Made by a program: the position numbers and the translations under genes
Notes under the pieces: generated by a model
Told to the model about the DNA's origin: nothing
What the model saw: the letters and a program-made list of their open reading frames with translations, nothing else
Database searches by the model: none
Shown: piece by piece, positions 34,978 through 43,033 of the stretch
Layout of the letters: each line of letters starts with the position of its first letter
Position numbering within the stretch: position 1 is the stretch's first letter
Assembly (NCBI RefSeq): GCF_024298845.1
Contig: NZ_CP101156.1
Location: 1,116,001-1,180,000 of the forward strand
Reading direction: 5' to 3'
DNA length: 64,000 nt
From: Natronosalvus amylolyticus
GTDB taxonomy: Archaea; Halobacteriota; Halobacteria; Halobacteriales; Natrialbaceae

Positions 34978-36525
34978 ATGCAACGACGGTCGCTTCTCCG
35001 TTCGATGGGAGTCGCCACGACGGTCGTGGGAACGGGTATCGGGGGTCTTAGAACCGGAATATCACGTACTCGCGCGACAGTGAATTCCTCGTACGAACCG
35101 CTCGGAACGGTACCAGTCGCTGGTGCCTGTGAAGCGGTAGTCGGTGACGACGGTCAGACGGTGTATCTCGCCACCGTCGAAGGGTTTGCGACGGTCGATA
35201 TTTCTGACCCGACGGAGCCGACGGTGCTCGTTGAGGAACACGACTTGCTCGAGGGCGACCGCGAACTAACCGATATTCTGGACGTCAAAGTGAGCGAGGA
35301 GCGACTGGTCGTTCCCGGTCCAGCGAACCCGGCTCCCGGCCAGTTTAACGGGTTCGTCTGCTACGACGTGAGCGACCCTGCCGACCCCGTCAAACTGGGT
35401 GCGCCCTACGAAACCGACTACCACATCCACAACTGTTTTCTCGAGGGCGATCGCCTCTATCTCGTCGCGAACGATCTCGAGGGAAACCCGCTGACGATTT
35501 TCGACCTGGGTGACGATGAACCCGAGGAGATCGGTCGGTGGTCACTGCTCGATTTCGAACCCGGATGGGGTGACGTCGATCCGTACCTGTACTACTTACA
35601 CGACGTCTACGTTCACGACGAGGTTGCCTACCTTGCCTACTGGAACGCCGGCACGTATCTGGTAGACGTGAGCGACCCAACCGAACCCGAATACATCTCA
35701 CACGTCGCCGAGACGACGCTCGAGGAACAACGTGAAATCCCGGAGGGAGAGATCAACGATTACTACATCGGATTGCCCGGAAACGACCACTACTCGGCGG
35801 TCGACGAGACGGGAACGATCATGGCCGTGGGCCGGGAGGCCTGGGCGACCGGTGCCCCGGAAGCCGACCGGCCGGGCGGCATCGATATCTACGACGTCAG
35901 CGACCCGACGGAGCCGACGAAGACGGCGTCGATAGAGCCGCCCGAAACGCCTGACGCAACCTATCGAAGCGGGCAGTGGACCACAGCGCATAATTTCGAG
36001 CTGCGGGACGGCTGGCTCTATGCCTCGTGGTATCGCGGTGGGGTGTCGATTCACGACCTCACGGACCTCGAGCAACCCGAAGAGATAACTGCGTGGCGGG
36101 ATCCCTCCGTGGCCGCCTTCTGGACCGCTCGAGTGGCTCAACCGGGCGACACTTTCGTGGCGAGCAGTACCCCGATAATACCGACGGCGAATACCGAAGG
36201 CGCACTCTACGTCTTCTCGAGCGAACCGGGTTTCCAGTCGGACCCACCCACGTTCGAAACGGCAGAAGACACGGATGGGACTGTCGACGATGGCACCGAC
36301 GGGGTAACCGACGACCAGGATACCAACGGAACCGGCGCTGGAACCGACGACGAATCGTCCGATGCTGACAGAGCAACGGCGGCCGACGACGAAAGTGACG
36401 GTGATAGTGACGACGCCGAAGACCCAATACCCGGATTTACCGGCCTGGCCGCCGCTGGTGCCATTGCAGGGGGTGCGCTCGCACTCGAGCGTCGGCGTCA
36501 GTCCGAGGACGGGAACGCACGCTGA
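34978..36525 (+). CDS. LVIVD-type beta-propeller surface protein with PGF-CTERM-like tail
   Basis: A 515-residue exported protein. The N-terminus has a Tat-like QRRSLLRSMG followed by a hydrophobic core. Repeats such as VDISDPTEPTVL, YDVSDPADPVKL and VDVSDPTEPEYI recur about every 50-60 residues, the pattern of LVIVD beta-propeller proteins. An acidic Thr/Asp/Gly-rich stalk (about 425-485) leads to PIPGFTGLAAAGAIAGG and an RRR end, the archaeosortase sorting signal, so the protein is probably lipid-anchored to the cell surface. ATG 34978 is preferred over 34945 because it places the Tat motif at the start. Function unknown. Confidence 0.85.
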   Translation: MQRRSLLRSMGVATTVVGTGIGGLRTGISRTRATVNSSYEPLGTVPVAGACEAVVGDDGQTVYLATVEGFATVDISDPTEPTVLVEEHDLLEGDRELTDILDVKVSEERLVVPGPANPAPGQFNGFVCYDVSDPADPVKLGAPYETDYHIHNCFLEGDRLYLVANDLEGNPLTIFDLGDDEPEEIGRWSLLDFEPGWGDVDPYLYYLHDVYVHDEVAYLAYWNAGTYLVDVSDPTEPEYISHVAETTLEEQREIPEGEINDYYIGLPGNDHYSAVDETGTIMAVGREAWATGAPEADRPGGIDIYDVSDPTEPTKTASIEPPETPDATYRSGQWTTAHNFELRDGWLYASWYRGGVSIHDLTDLEQPEEITAWRDPSVAAFWTARVAQPGDTFVASSTPIIPTANTEGALYVFSSEPGFQSDPPTFETAEDTDGTVDDGTDGVTDDQDTNGTGAGTDDESSDADRATAADDESDGDSDDAEDPIPGFTGLAAAGAIAGGALALERRRQSEDGNAR

Positions 36526-36687
36526 GTGACCGCCACCAGTGAGGAACGATATCGTGGATGCTGAATTCAATGACTCGGCGGACGATGGCCGATTCCACTC
36601 GATGGCGAGTCGCGTCGTCAGTTTCTGACGGAAAGATCCGTTGGCACAAACCAAACGTTTTCACTTCCTGATTCCCTAGCAGTCTCA

Positions 36688-37053
36688 ATGACTGGTTCCG
36701 AGGACGATGTACCCCTGAAAGAGCGCGTCGAGAAGTTCCTCACTCGAGAAATGCCGATCATCCAGATGCACGGCGGAACGAGTGCTGTGCGGAAAGCGGA
36801 TCCGGAAACTGGCGAGGTGGTCATCGAACTCGGTGGGGGCTGTAGCGGCTGCGATGTCGCCGATATCACGACGGGAAATATCGAAGCCGAACTCCTCACC
36901 TGGCCCGAAATTGAGGAGATAACCGTCCGAGTTCCCAATCCCCGAGACACCCTGGGTGGTCCAGAACAGGCCGAGTCGATCATGGGTATCGATCGAACGG
37001 AAGGTGGGCGTGGCGATTGGGGCTCTTCGAACCCCGGCAGCGATCACCTGTAA
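36688..37053 (+). CDS. NifU-like iron-sulfur scaffold domain protein
   Basis: A 121-residue protein consisting of one NifU C-terminal domain with the CxxC pair C52 and C55 in GGGCSGCDVADIT. Such proteins carry a labile [4Fe-4S] cluster between subunits and hand it to apo-enzymes in the cytoplasm. The C-terminal 20 residues are Gly/Ser-rich. It is a single gene. The Fe-S role is known for the family; the client here is unknown. Confidence 0.9.
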   Translation: MTGSEDDVPLKERVEKFLTREMPIIQMHGGTSAVRKADPETGEVVIELGGGCSGCDVADITTGNIEAELLTWPEIEEITVRVPNPRDTLGGPEQAESIMGIDRTEGGRGDWGSSNPGSDHL

Positions 37054-37158
37054 GGGACTGGAAGGCGACCCATCTGCGGACTCACTCGAGGCGTCCCAGT
37101 CCGCACGAGGCGTCGTGTCGAATGCTCACACGGCCGGTCAGTTTTGGCGGTGCCTATA

Positions 37159-37168
37159 CGTTTTTACA
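37159..37168 (+). promoter_or_regulatory. TATA-like element of the ACT-hom operon
   Basis: CGTTTTTACA lies about 27 bases before the ATG at 37191, so transcription probably starts near that codon and not at the ACT gene's own ATG. Confidence 0.4.
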
Positions 37169-37190
37169 GCCTGGATGCACAGACGTAGCC

Positions 37191-37235
37191 ATGACGACGT
37201 GTGGACGCCCACCGGGAGGTATCGTCTATGAGTGA
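37191..37235 (+). CDS. Possible 14-residue leader peptide
   Basis: The frame MTTCGRPPGGIVYE starts where a leaderless transcript is predicted to start, contains the GGGAGGT ribosome-binding sequence of the ACT gene, and ends eight bases inside that gene. Its residues include Thr-Thr and Ile-Val, products of the pathway. The role is speculative; chance is possible. Confidence 0.25.
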   Translation: MTTCGRPPGGIVYE

Positions 37236-37830
37236 CGAGTACGCTTCCGGAGGGTCGACAGCGGACGCGACCGTCGACGCACCCGCGGAGGAGGCGTCCG
37301 CCACCGAAGCCGATGGCGGGCTGAGTGCGTACACGGTTCGCCTCGAGTTAGTCGACGAACCCGGCGAATTGCTCCGCGCGCTCGAGCCGATCAGCGCAAA
37401 CGGTGGCAACCTTCTGAGTATTCACCACGAGCGCGGAAACATTACGCCACGCGGGCACATTCCAGTCGAGGTCGACCTCGAGAGCGCGCCCGGACGGTTC
37501 GACGGCATCGTCGATGCGTTGCGAGACGCTGGCATCAACGTGATTCAGGCCGGGCCGGAACGCTACGGAGAGGAACTGACCGTGTTACTCGTCGGCCACC
37601 TGGTCGAAACCGACCTTTCGGATACGCTTTCGACCATCAGCCGGGACGAGAATGCCTCGGTTCTCGACCTTTCACTGACCGCACCGGACGGAATGGAAGA
37701 CGTCTCGAGTGCACGCATACGATTGGCTGTGGATTCGGGGAACGCCGAATCGGTTCTCGAAAACCTGCGGACACTGGCCGACGGCAAGGGTCTCCGTCTT
37801 GTCGAACCGCTCACGGGAGGTGAGGCCTGA
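37228..37830 (+). CDS. ACT domain regulatory protein
   Basis: A 200-residue protein. After an Ala/Glu-rich N-terminal 33 residues comes an ACT domain (TVRLELVDEPGELLRALEPI, then ANGGNLLSIHHERG), followed by a second ACT-like half. ACT domains bind amino acids and regulate biosynthetic enzymes. The stop codon overlaps the start of homoserine dehydrogenase (TGATG), and the partner enzyme lacks its own ACT domain, so this protein probably provides feedback control in trans. GGGAGGT lies 7 bases before ATG 37228, supporting this start. Confidence 0.87.
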   Translation: MSDEYASGGSTADATVDAPAEEASATEADGGLSAYTVRLELVDEPGELLRALEPISANGGNLLSIHHERGNITPRGHIPVEVDLESAPGRFDGIVDALRDAGINVIQAGPERYGEELTVLLVGHLVETDLSDTLSTISRDENASVLDLSLTAPDGMEDVSSARIRLAVDSGNAESVLENLRTLADGKGLRLVEPLTGGEA

Positions 37831-38777
37831 TGCGACTGGCGATTCTCGGAGCCGGTGCCGTCGGCGCGTCAGTGGCCGACCTCGCCGGCGAGTACGGACA
37901 CCAGGTGGTCGGACTGGCCGACTCGAGCACGGCAGCGGTCGCCGACGCTGGCGATGAAATCGACGTCCCCGGCGCACTCGAGCGCAAAGCGGGCAACGAA
38001 CCGATCGGTGAGTCGAGCCTGGAGGACGTTTTCGAAACGGACTACGATGTCCTCATCGAGGCCACACCAACCACGCTCGGTGAGGCCGAACCCGGGTTCT
38101 CTCACTGCCAGCGGGCTCTCGAGGCCGACAGGCACGTGGTCCTGGCAAACAAGGGTCCGGTTGCCGAACGCTACGACGAGTTGCGCGAACTCGAGCGAGC
38201 CAGCGCTGGATCGATCCGCTTCGAGGCCGCCGTCGGCGGTGCAATCCCCGTCCTCTCGACCATCGAAGACTGCACACCAGCGGCAGTCACCGCGGTTCGG
38301 GGTGTCCTCAACGGCACGGCGAACTTCATCCTCACGCGAATGGCTGCCGAGGGTCTCGATTACGAACACGTCCTCGCTGAGGCACAGGACCTGGGCGTAG
38401 CCGAAGCTGACCCGACGTTCGACGTCGACGGGACCGACGCCGCTCTGAAGTGTGTTATCCTCGCAAACGTACTCAGCGACGGCGGCTTTTCGCTCGCCGA
38501 CGCCGACGTGGCGGGCATTCAGGACATCCCACCGAGTGCACTCGAGCTAGCGGCCGAAGACGGGGAAACCATCCGTCTCGTGGGCGAAGCGACGCGCGAT
38601 GGTATCCGTGTCGGACCACGACTCGTGCCCGAAAACGGAGCGATGGCCGTCTCGGGAACACAGAACATCGTTCAGATTGAGACTCGACACGCCGGCGATC
38701 TGTACTCGAGCGGCCGTGGCGCGGGTGGCCCGGAGACGGCAACGGCTGTGTTGTCTGACGTGGGCCGACTGCCGTAA
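37830..38777 (+). CDS. hom: Homoserine dehydrogenase
   Basis: A 315-residue NAD(P)-dependent enzyme that reduces aspartate semialdehyde to homoserine on the way to Thr, Ile and Met. The dinucleotide loop is GAGAVG (7-12); the catalytic region shows ANKGPVA, AAVGGAIPV, LNGTANFIL and EADPTFDVDGTDAALK. It lacks the C-terminal ACT domain of bacterial enzymes, and the upstream gene encodes a separate ACT protein. Translation is coupled to that gene (TGATG). Confidence 0.92.
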   Translation: MRLAILGAGAVGASVADLAGEYGHQVVGLADSSTAAVADAGDEIDVPGALERKAGNEPIGESSLEDVFETDYDVLIEATPTTLGEAEPGFSHCQRALEADRHVVLANKGPVAERYDELRELERASAGSIRFEAAVGGAIPVLSTIEDCTPAAVTAVRGVLNGTANFILTRMAAEGLDYEHVLAEAQDLGVAEADPTFDVDGTDAALKCVILANVLSDGGFSLADADVAGIQDIPPSALELAAEDGETIRLVGEATRDGIRVGPRLVPENGAMAVSGTQNIVQIETRHAGDLYSSGRGAGGPETATAVLSDVGRLP

Positions 38778-39107
38778 CACGTCCCGCTCTGAGAGGTACA
38801 CGGCACGCTCGAGCACTGTCTGATTCTCCTTCGCGCGCCAGCACTATCGCCTGCGTAGGACCGCAGCTGTCGAAGGCTAACCGGTGGTCCGATACCACAC
38901 CAGGCACCGGCAAATGCGGGTAAGGAGCGGACCCTTGGGACACCGGTCGCGATGACAGATCATCTACTGATCTGGACTGTCTGTGCGTGTGCAACACTCA
39001 CAAACCGCAAGCAGGAGACGGGGTGGCTCGAATACACTTTCGAAATGGTTTTAACCGCATCGGGCAAAAGAGACCGATATAAGCGCCTTTGCGCGTGAGC
39101 TATAACA
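38778..39107. other. Intergenic region upstream of EF-1 alpha
   Basis: No gene is seen. The last 60 bases hold two TATA-like elements (GGTTTTAACC near 39048 and GATATAAG at 39076-39083). Confidence 0.5.
39076..39083 (+). promoter_or_regulatory. TATA box of the EF-1 alpha gene
   Basis: GATATAAG is centred about 29 bases before ATG 39108, predicting a transcript with almost no leader. Confidence 0.5.
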
Positions 39108-40373
39108 ATGAGCGACAAACCACACCAGAACTTGGCCATTATCGGCCACGTCGACCACGGAAAGAGTACGCTGGTCGGACGCCTCCTGTTCGAGACAGGA
39201 AGCGTACCGGAGCACGTTATCGAACAGCACCGACAGGAAGCCGAAGAGAAAGGCAAAGGCGGATTCGAGTTCGCCTACGTCATGGACAATCTCGCCGAAG
39301 AGCGAGAGCGCGGTGTCACCATCGACATCGCCCACCAGGAGTTCGACACGGACAAATACTACTTCACCATCGTCGACTGTCCTGGTCACCGTGACTTCGT
39401 CAAGAACATGATCACGGGCGCATCCCAGGCGGACAACGCCGTCCTCGTCGTCGCCGCAGACGACGGTGTCGCGCCCCAGACCCAGGAGCACGTTTTCCTG
39501 GCCCGAACGCTCGGTATCAACGAGCTGCTCATCGGCGTTAACAAGATGGACGTCGTCGACTACTCCGAGGACACCTACAAGGAAGTCGTCGAAGAGGTCA
39601 ACCAGCTCCTCAACCAGGTCCAGTTCCAGGTTTCGGACGACTCGTTCATCCCGATTTCGGCTTTCGAGGGCGACAACATCGCCGAAGCCTCCGACAACAC
39701 GCCGTGGTACGACGGCCGTACCCTGCTCGAGTCCCTGAACGACCTGCCAGAGACCGAGGAGCCATCCGACGCGCCCCTCCGTCTCCCCATTCAGGACGTT
39801 TACACCATCTCCGGTATCGGTACCGTCCCCGTTGGACGCCTCGAGACCGGAACGATGAACGTCGGCGACAACGTCTCCTTCCAGCCCAGCGACGTGGGCG
39901 GCGAAGTGAAGACGATCGAGATGCACCACGAAGAGGTCCCAAGCGCCGGCCCCGGTGACAACGTTGGTTTCAACGTCCGTGGCATCGGCAAAGACGACAT
40001 CCGCCGCGGTGACGTCTGTGGCCCAGCCGACGACCCACCAAGCGTCGCCGAGACGTTCCAGGCTCAGATCATCGTCATGCAGCACCCATCGGTCATCACC
40101 GCTGGCTACACGCCGGTCTTCCACGCTCACACGAGCCAGGTTGCCTGTACGATCGAATCCATCGACAAGAAGATGGACCCCTCGAGCGGCGAAGTCGCCG
40201 AGGAGAACCCCGACTTCATCCAGTCGGGTGACGCTGCTGTGGTCACCATCCGCCCACAGAAGCCACTCAGCATCGAGCCAGCAAGCGAGATCCCAGAACT
40301 CGGGAGCTTCGCCATCCGTGACATGGGCCAGACCATCGCGGCAGGCAAAGTCCTGAGCGTCGACGAGAAATAA
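39108..40373 (+). CDS. tef1: Translation elongation factor EF-1 alpha
   Basis: A 421-residue GTPase that brings aminoacyl-tRNA to the ribosome. G1 is GHVDHGKST (13-21), G3 DCPGH and G4 NKMD, followed by the two beta-barrel domains. Length and sequence match archaeal aEF-1A. The gene for ribosomal protein S10 follows immediately (stop TAA then ATG), the usual archaeal arrangement. A 573-residue open frame on the other strand is a composition shadow. Confidence 0.97.
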   Translation: MSDKPHQNLAIIGHVDHGKSTLVGRLLFETGSVPEHVIEQHRQEAEEKGKGGFEFAYVMDNLAEERERGVTIDIAHQEFDTDKYYFTIVDCPGHRDFVKNMITGASQADNAVLVVAADDGVAPQTQEHVFLARTLGINELLIGVNKMDVVDYSEDTYKEVVEEVNQLLNQVQFQVSDDSFIPISAFEGDNIAEASDNTPWYDGRTLLESLNDLPETEEPSDAPLRLPIQDVYTISGIGTVPVGRLETGTMNVGDNVSFQPSDVGGEVKTIEMHHEEVPSAGPGDNVGFNVRGIGKDDIRRGDVCGPADDPPSVAETFQAQIIVMQHPSVITAGYTPVFHAHTSQVACTIESIDKKMDPSSGEVAEENPDFIQSGDAAVVTIRPQKPLSIEPASEIPELGSFAIRDMGQTIAAGKVLSVDEK

Positions 40374-40682
40374 ATGCAGCAGGCACGCGTTCGACTCGCG
40401 GGCACCAACCCCAACGATCTGGACGACATCTGTGCGGACGTCCGCGAGATTGCGAACAACACCGGCGTCAACCTCAGCGGTCCGATTCCGCTGCCAACCA
40501 AGACGCTCGAGGTGCCAGCGCGAAAATCTCCAGACGGCGAAGGTACCGCCACGTGGGAGCACTGGGAAATGCGCGTCCACAAGCGCCTGATCGATCTGGA
40601 CGCCGACGAACGCGCACTCCGACAGCTCATGCGTATCCAGGTGCCAAACGACGTGTCGATCGAGATCGTCCTCGAAGACTGA
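40374..40682 (+). CDS. rpsJ: 30S ribosomal protein S10
   Basis: A 102-residue ribosomal protein S10 (uS10), starting [20 protein letters not shown]. It binds 16S rRNA in the head of the small subunit. The loop [19 protein letters not shown] and [12 protein letters not shown] are diagnostic. The ATG directly follows the EF-1 alpha stop, so the two are one transcript. Confidence 0.97.
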   Translation: MQQARVRLAGTNPNDLDDICADVREIANNTGVNLSGPIPLPTKTLEVPARKSPDGEGTATWEHWEMRVHKRLIDLDADERALRQLMRIQVPNDVSIEIVLED

Positions 40683-40912
40683 AACGGACCGTTTTCTCGC
40701 TTTCCAAACGGTATGCCAGAGCGGCCACCGTTGGAGAGCGTATAACTGGCCCGTTGAGGACGTGACTGACATCGTTTCGGTACATTTTCACGACGCCAAG
40801 ACCGTGAGCGACACGCTTCTCGAGTAAGTCGGCTCGATACAACTGTCTCGATACAGCCGTCTCGCGTGCACCCACGATACAGACTTTAGTGTTCGCTCGC
40901 CAAGGGTGACAT

Positions 40913-41542
40913 ATGGGTACAGATTCGCCCAGCCCGCTGCTCGAGACCCTCGGGCTGTTCGCGATCGTTTTCGTTCTCCAGCAAGTAGCCGCACTGTTCA
41001 GCCTGGCACTTATGGCTGGCCTGTTCGTGCTTGCACCCCCCCTCGAGTCCAATCCGTGGACGATCGTGACCAGCGTCTACGCACACGGCAACCTCGGGCA
41101 TCTGCTTTCGAACAGTTTCGGACTCCTCCTCTTCGGCTGGCCGATCGCACGGGCGACGACTCGAGGCCGATTCCACGTATTTTTCGTACTCACCGGTTCA
41201 CTGGCCGGCATCTCGCAGGTGCTTGTCACCGGTGCCATGGCCTCGTTGACCGGCGGCTCCGGATCAGCCGTGTTGGGTGCCAGTGGAGCGGTCTTCGCGT
41301 TGATGGGGTATCTCATCGCCGGGAACCGTGTTTCTGACGGACTCGCCGCTCGAGTCGACGTGCCGCTCTGGCTCACGCTGGTCGTTTTCGTGGTATTGGC
41401 GGCCGCGATTACGATTGCGACAGGTTCCCCTGGGGTTGCCCTGATAGCGCACTTTACCGGCTTCTTGCTCGGGTTGCTTGCCGGACGGCTAGGCGTGCTC
41501 GAGCCCAGGGCTACGGCGCGTCCCCGCCAGTCTGCGGTTTGA
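40913..41542 (+). CDS. Rhomboid-family intramembrane serine protease
   Basis: A 209-residue membrane protein with six predicted helices. The catalytic Ser is S124 in LGASGAVFAL and the His is H180 in IAHFTGFLLG; HGNLGHLLSN (58-67) supplies the oxyanion-side residues. These proteases cut transmembrane segments of other proteins. The length is at the short end for the family, with no extra soluble domain. The gene stands alone between rpsJ and the tRNA gene. Confidence 0.92.
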   Translation: MGTDSPSPLLETLGLFAIVFVLQQVAALFSLALMAGLFVLAPPLESNPWTIVTSVYAHGNLGHLLSNSFGLLLFGWPIARATTRGRFHVFFVLTGSLAGISQVLVTGAMASLTGGSGSAVLGASGAVFALMGYLIAGNRVSDGLAARVDVPLWLTLVVFVVLAAAITIATGSPGVALIAHFTGFLLGLLAGRLGVLEPRATARPRQSAV

Positions 41543-41666
41543 TACGGATAGGTTTCGATGGGACCCCACAGTGCAACGGTTCTCGCGTGTCAACGGACTG
41601 GTTCGGTACTCGATTTCCGCTTCGAAACACAAGACACAAGTACAAACCACGGATAGATTTCCTCGA

Positions 41667-41738
41667 GGGCTCGTAGATCAGTGGCAGATCGCTTCCTTCG
41701 CAAGGAAGAGGCCCCGGGTTCAAATCCCGGCGAGTCCA
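41667..41738 (+). tRNA. tRNA-Ala (anticodon CGC)
   Basis: A complete 72-base cloverleaf. The acceptor stem GGGCTCG/CGAGTCC carries the G3-U70 pair that identifies alanine tRNA; the D stem is GATC/GATC, the anticodon stem CTTCC/GGAAG with loop TTCGCAA, and the T arm CCGGG/CCCGG with loop TTCAAAT. The discriminator base is A, no intron is present, and CCA is not encoded. It reads GCG codons. Confidence 0.96.
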
Positions 41739-41845
41739 CTATTTTGCAGCGCGAACAAATCCGTGAGCGATGCACATAGTCGTCGAAGGCGGGATTTTAG
41801 CCCTGGAAGTCGCAGCGTGAGCGGAGCGAACGACCGTCTTCCTCT

Positions 41846-41870
41846 GGGTTCAAATCCCGGCGAGTCCACT
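41846..41870 (+). other. Duplicated tRNA-Ala 3' end (att-like site)
   Basis: These 25 bases are identical to 41716-41740, the T arm, acceptor strand and two following bases of tRNA-Ala. A third, 11-base match (CCCGGCGAGTC) lies at 41941-41951. Such duplications are the usual mark of integration by a tyrosine recombinase at a tRNA gene; no integrase gene remains here. Confidence 0.8.
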
Positions 41871-42280
41871 TCCCTTCTCTCGCTTGGCTCGAGTCAGTCA
41901 GTGAACTCGCCGAACATCGCAAACCTCCGGTTTGCTCAACCCCGGCGAGTCATTACGATTCCGATAGTTTTCGAAGTATCCCGTTAGTCGCTTCCGTAGC
42001 GACTCATTTCCCAGTATGCGTTCGGAAAACAGGTGTGATTTTCCAGCGATTTGAGACGAGTGATACCCGCGCAGGTCTCGCCTCGACGCTGTACGCCGAT
42101 TCGAACGAAGGAAAATGGGGGTGGTCGCTGTGGCAGTGAGTCACTGATCGCCCTCGAGTGGCTCGAGGTGTCTCCACTGTGAAGCCCACGTCAGCGACCG
42201 ATTCGTCGGATGTTCGTGAGCCAGCGATGATGCGCTCGAGAGTGTTCCGATTCGGGGGATCGACGCCCTCGAGTGCTCCG

Positions 42281-42526
42281 CTACCGACTCTTCGAGCGAC
42301 TCGACCAGTACATCGGGATCAACAGCACCAGAAAGACTGTCCCCATCGCAGCGATAGCAATCCAGATGGTCGCGATAATCCGTTCGTCGAGATAGCCGGC
42401 GACCTCGAGGACCCACATGAGGCTATAGAGGCTGACGACGACCACAACCGTGATGTACACCCTGAATAAGAGGCCGGTAAGGTGGTACAGAAGCGTTTTC
42501 GACGGAATGAACTGTTCGTATCTCAT
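42281..42526 (-). CDS. Two-helix membrane protein, unknown function
   Basis: An 81-residue protein with two hydrophobic segments (about 18-44 and 49-73), a short N-terminus MRYEQFIPSKT and a basic C-terminus ending SRSKSR. No family is recognised. Its ATG overlaps the stop of a 43-residue one-helix gene (ATGA), so the two are probably made together. Partners in a small membrane complex are possible, for example accessory subunits of a respiratory enzyme, but nothing in the sequence shows which. Confidence 0.65.
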   Translation of the reverse strand: MRYEQFIPSKTLLYHLTGLLFRVYITVVVVVSLYSLMWVLEVAGYLDERIIATIWIAIAAMGTVFLVLLIPMYWSSRSKSR

Positions 42527-42654
42527 TGATAAAACGTGAAGTCGGCAGTTATCAGGACGGTTCCAACGACCGAAATGAGGACGATAATCGTGGCCAGGAC
42601 GACGATCAACCAGGCCACCGGGGATAACTCAGTACTGACGGTCGAGAAACTCAT
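42523..42654 (-). CDS. Single-helix membrane microprotein, 43 residues
   Basis: ATG 42654 starts MSFSTVSTELSPVAW, followed by an uninterrupted hydrophobic helix of about 22 residues and ITADFTFYQ. Its TGA overlaps the ATG of the 81-residue membrane protein gene. The helix, acidic-neutral flanks and overlap favour a real gene, although it is very short. Confidence 0.6.
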   Translation of the reverse strand: MSFSTVSTELSPVAWLIVVLATIIVLISVVGTVLITADFTFYQ

Positions 42655-42778
42655 GTCGGCCTACGTAATAGATACTGGCCAGTGTCAGCTAATAAATCCA
42701 GTGGTCGATTCGACTACAAACCGTGGCTATTCCGTCTCTGCCACGGCTATTTGACCCCCGATACCCAACTGTCGAAGT

Positions 42779-42940
42779 ATGACCACGAGTTACACCTGCG
42801 TGTGTGGGGCAACACTGACCTACCGACAGGACCTCGAGCGCGAGGACAGAGGCACGTCACAGCAGTGGTTCTGTGGGGCTTGCCGGACACCGGTCCCCGG
42901 AATCGTCGCGGAGCGAATTAGCCATCAGCATCCGTCCTGA
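42779..42940 (+). CDS. Zinc-finger microprotein, 53 residues
   Basis: The product starts MTTSYTCVCGATLTYR and contains CVCG at 7-10 and CGAC at 32-35, a spacing typical of the small zinc-ribbon 'mu-proteins' of haloarchaea. The four cysteines could hold one zinc. It lies 93 bases upstream of the RqcH gene on the same strand. Known relatives are regulators or have unknown roles; none is assigned here. Confidence 0.65.
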   Translation: MTTSYTCVCGATLTYRQDLEREDRGTSQQWFCGACRTPVPGIVAERISHQHPS

Positions 42941-43033
42941 ACGTCGTTGGCTACACACGATCCTCGAGATGCGGAGCGTGGGCGTGCGTTCCAGAGCGAC
43001 ACGTCTTTCCCACCGGGGACGGCAGTGTGTGAT

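Larger units (their letters stand above)
41543..42280. other. tRNA locus and attachment-site scars
   Basis: Apart from the tRNA gene and the duplicated tRNA 3' ends, no protein gene is convincing. The open frames are short, basic or antisense to the features. Confidence 0.55.

Noticed and set aside
39051-40772. 573-residue open frame on the minus strand across EF-1 alpha and S10
   Set aside because: It lies opposite two certain genes. Codon bias in GC-rich haloarchaeal genes commonly leaves long antisense frames, and the product has no recognisable domain.
40683-40912. Possible tRNA or small RNA after rpsJ
   Set aside because: GCCAGAGCGGCC resembles part of a serine tRNA, but no T arm or cloverleaf can be built.
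41846-41870. Second tRNA gene
   Set aside because: Only the 3' quarter of tRNA-Ala is present, so it is an att-like duplication and not a tRNA.
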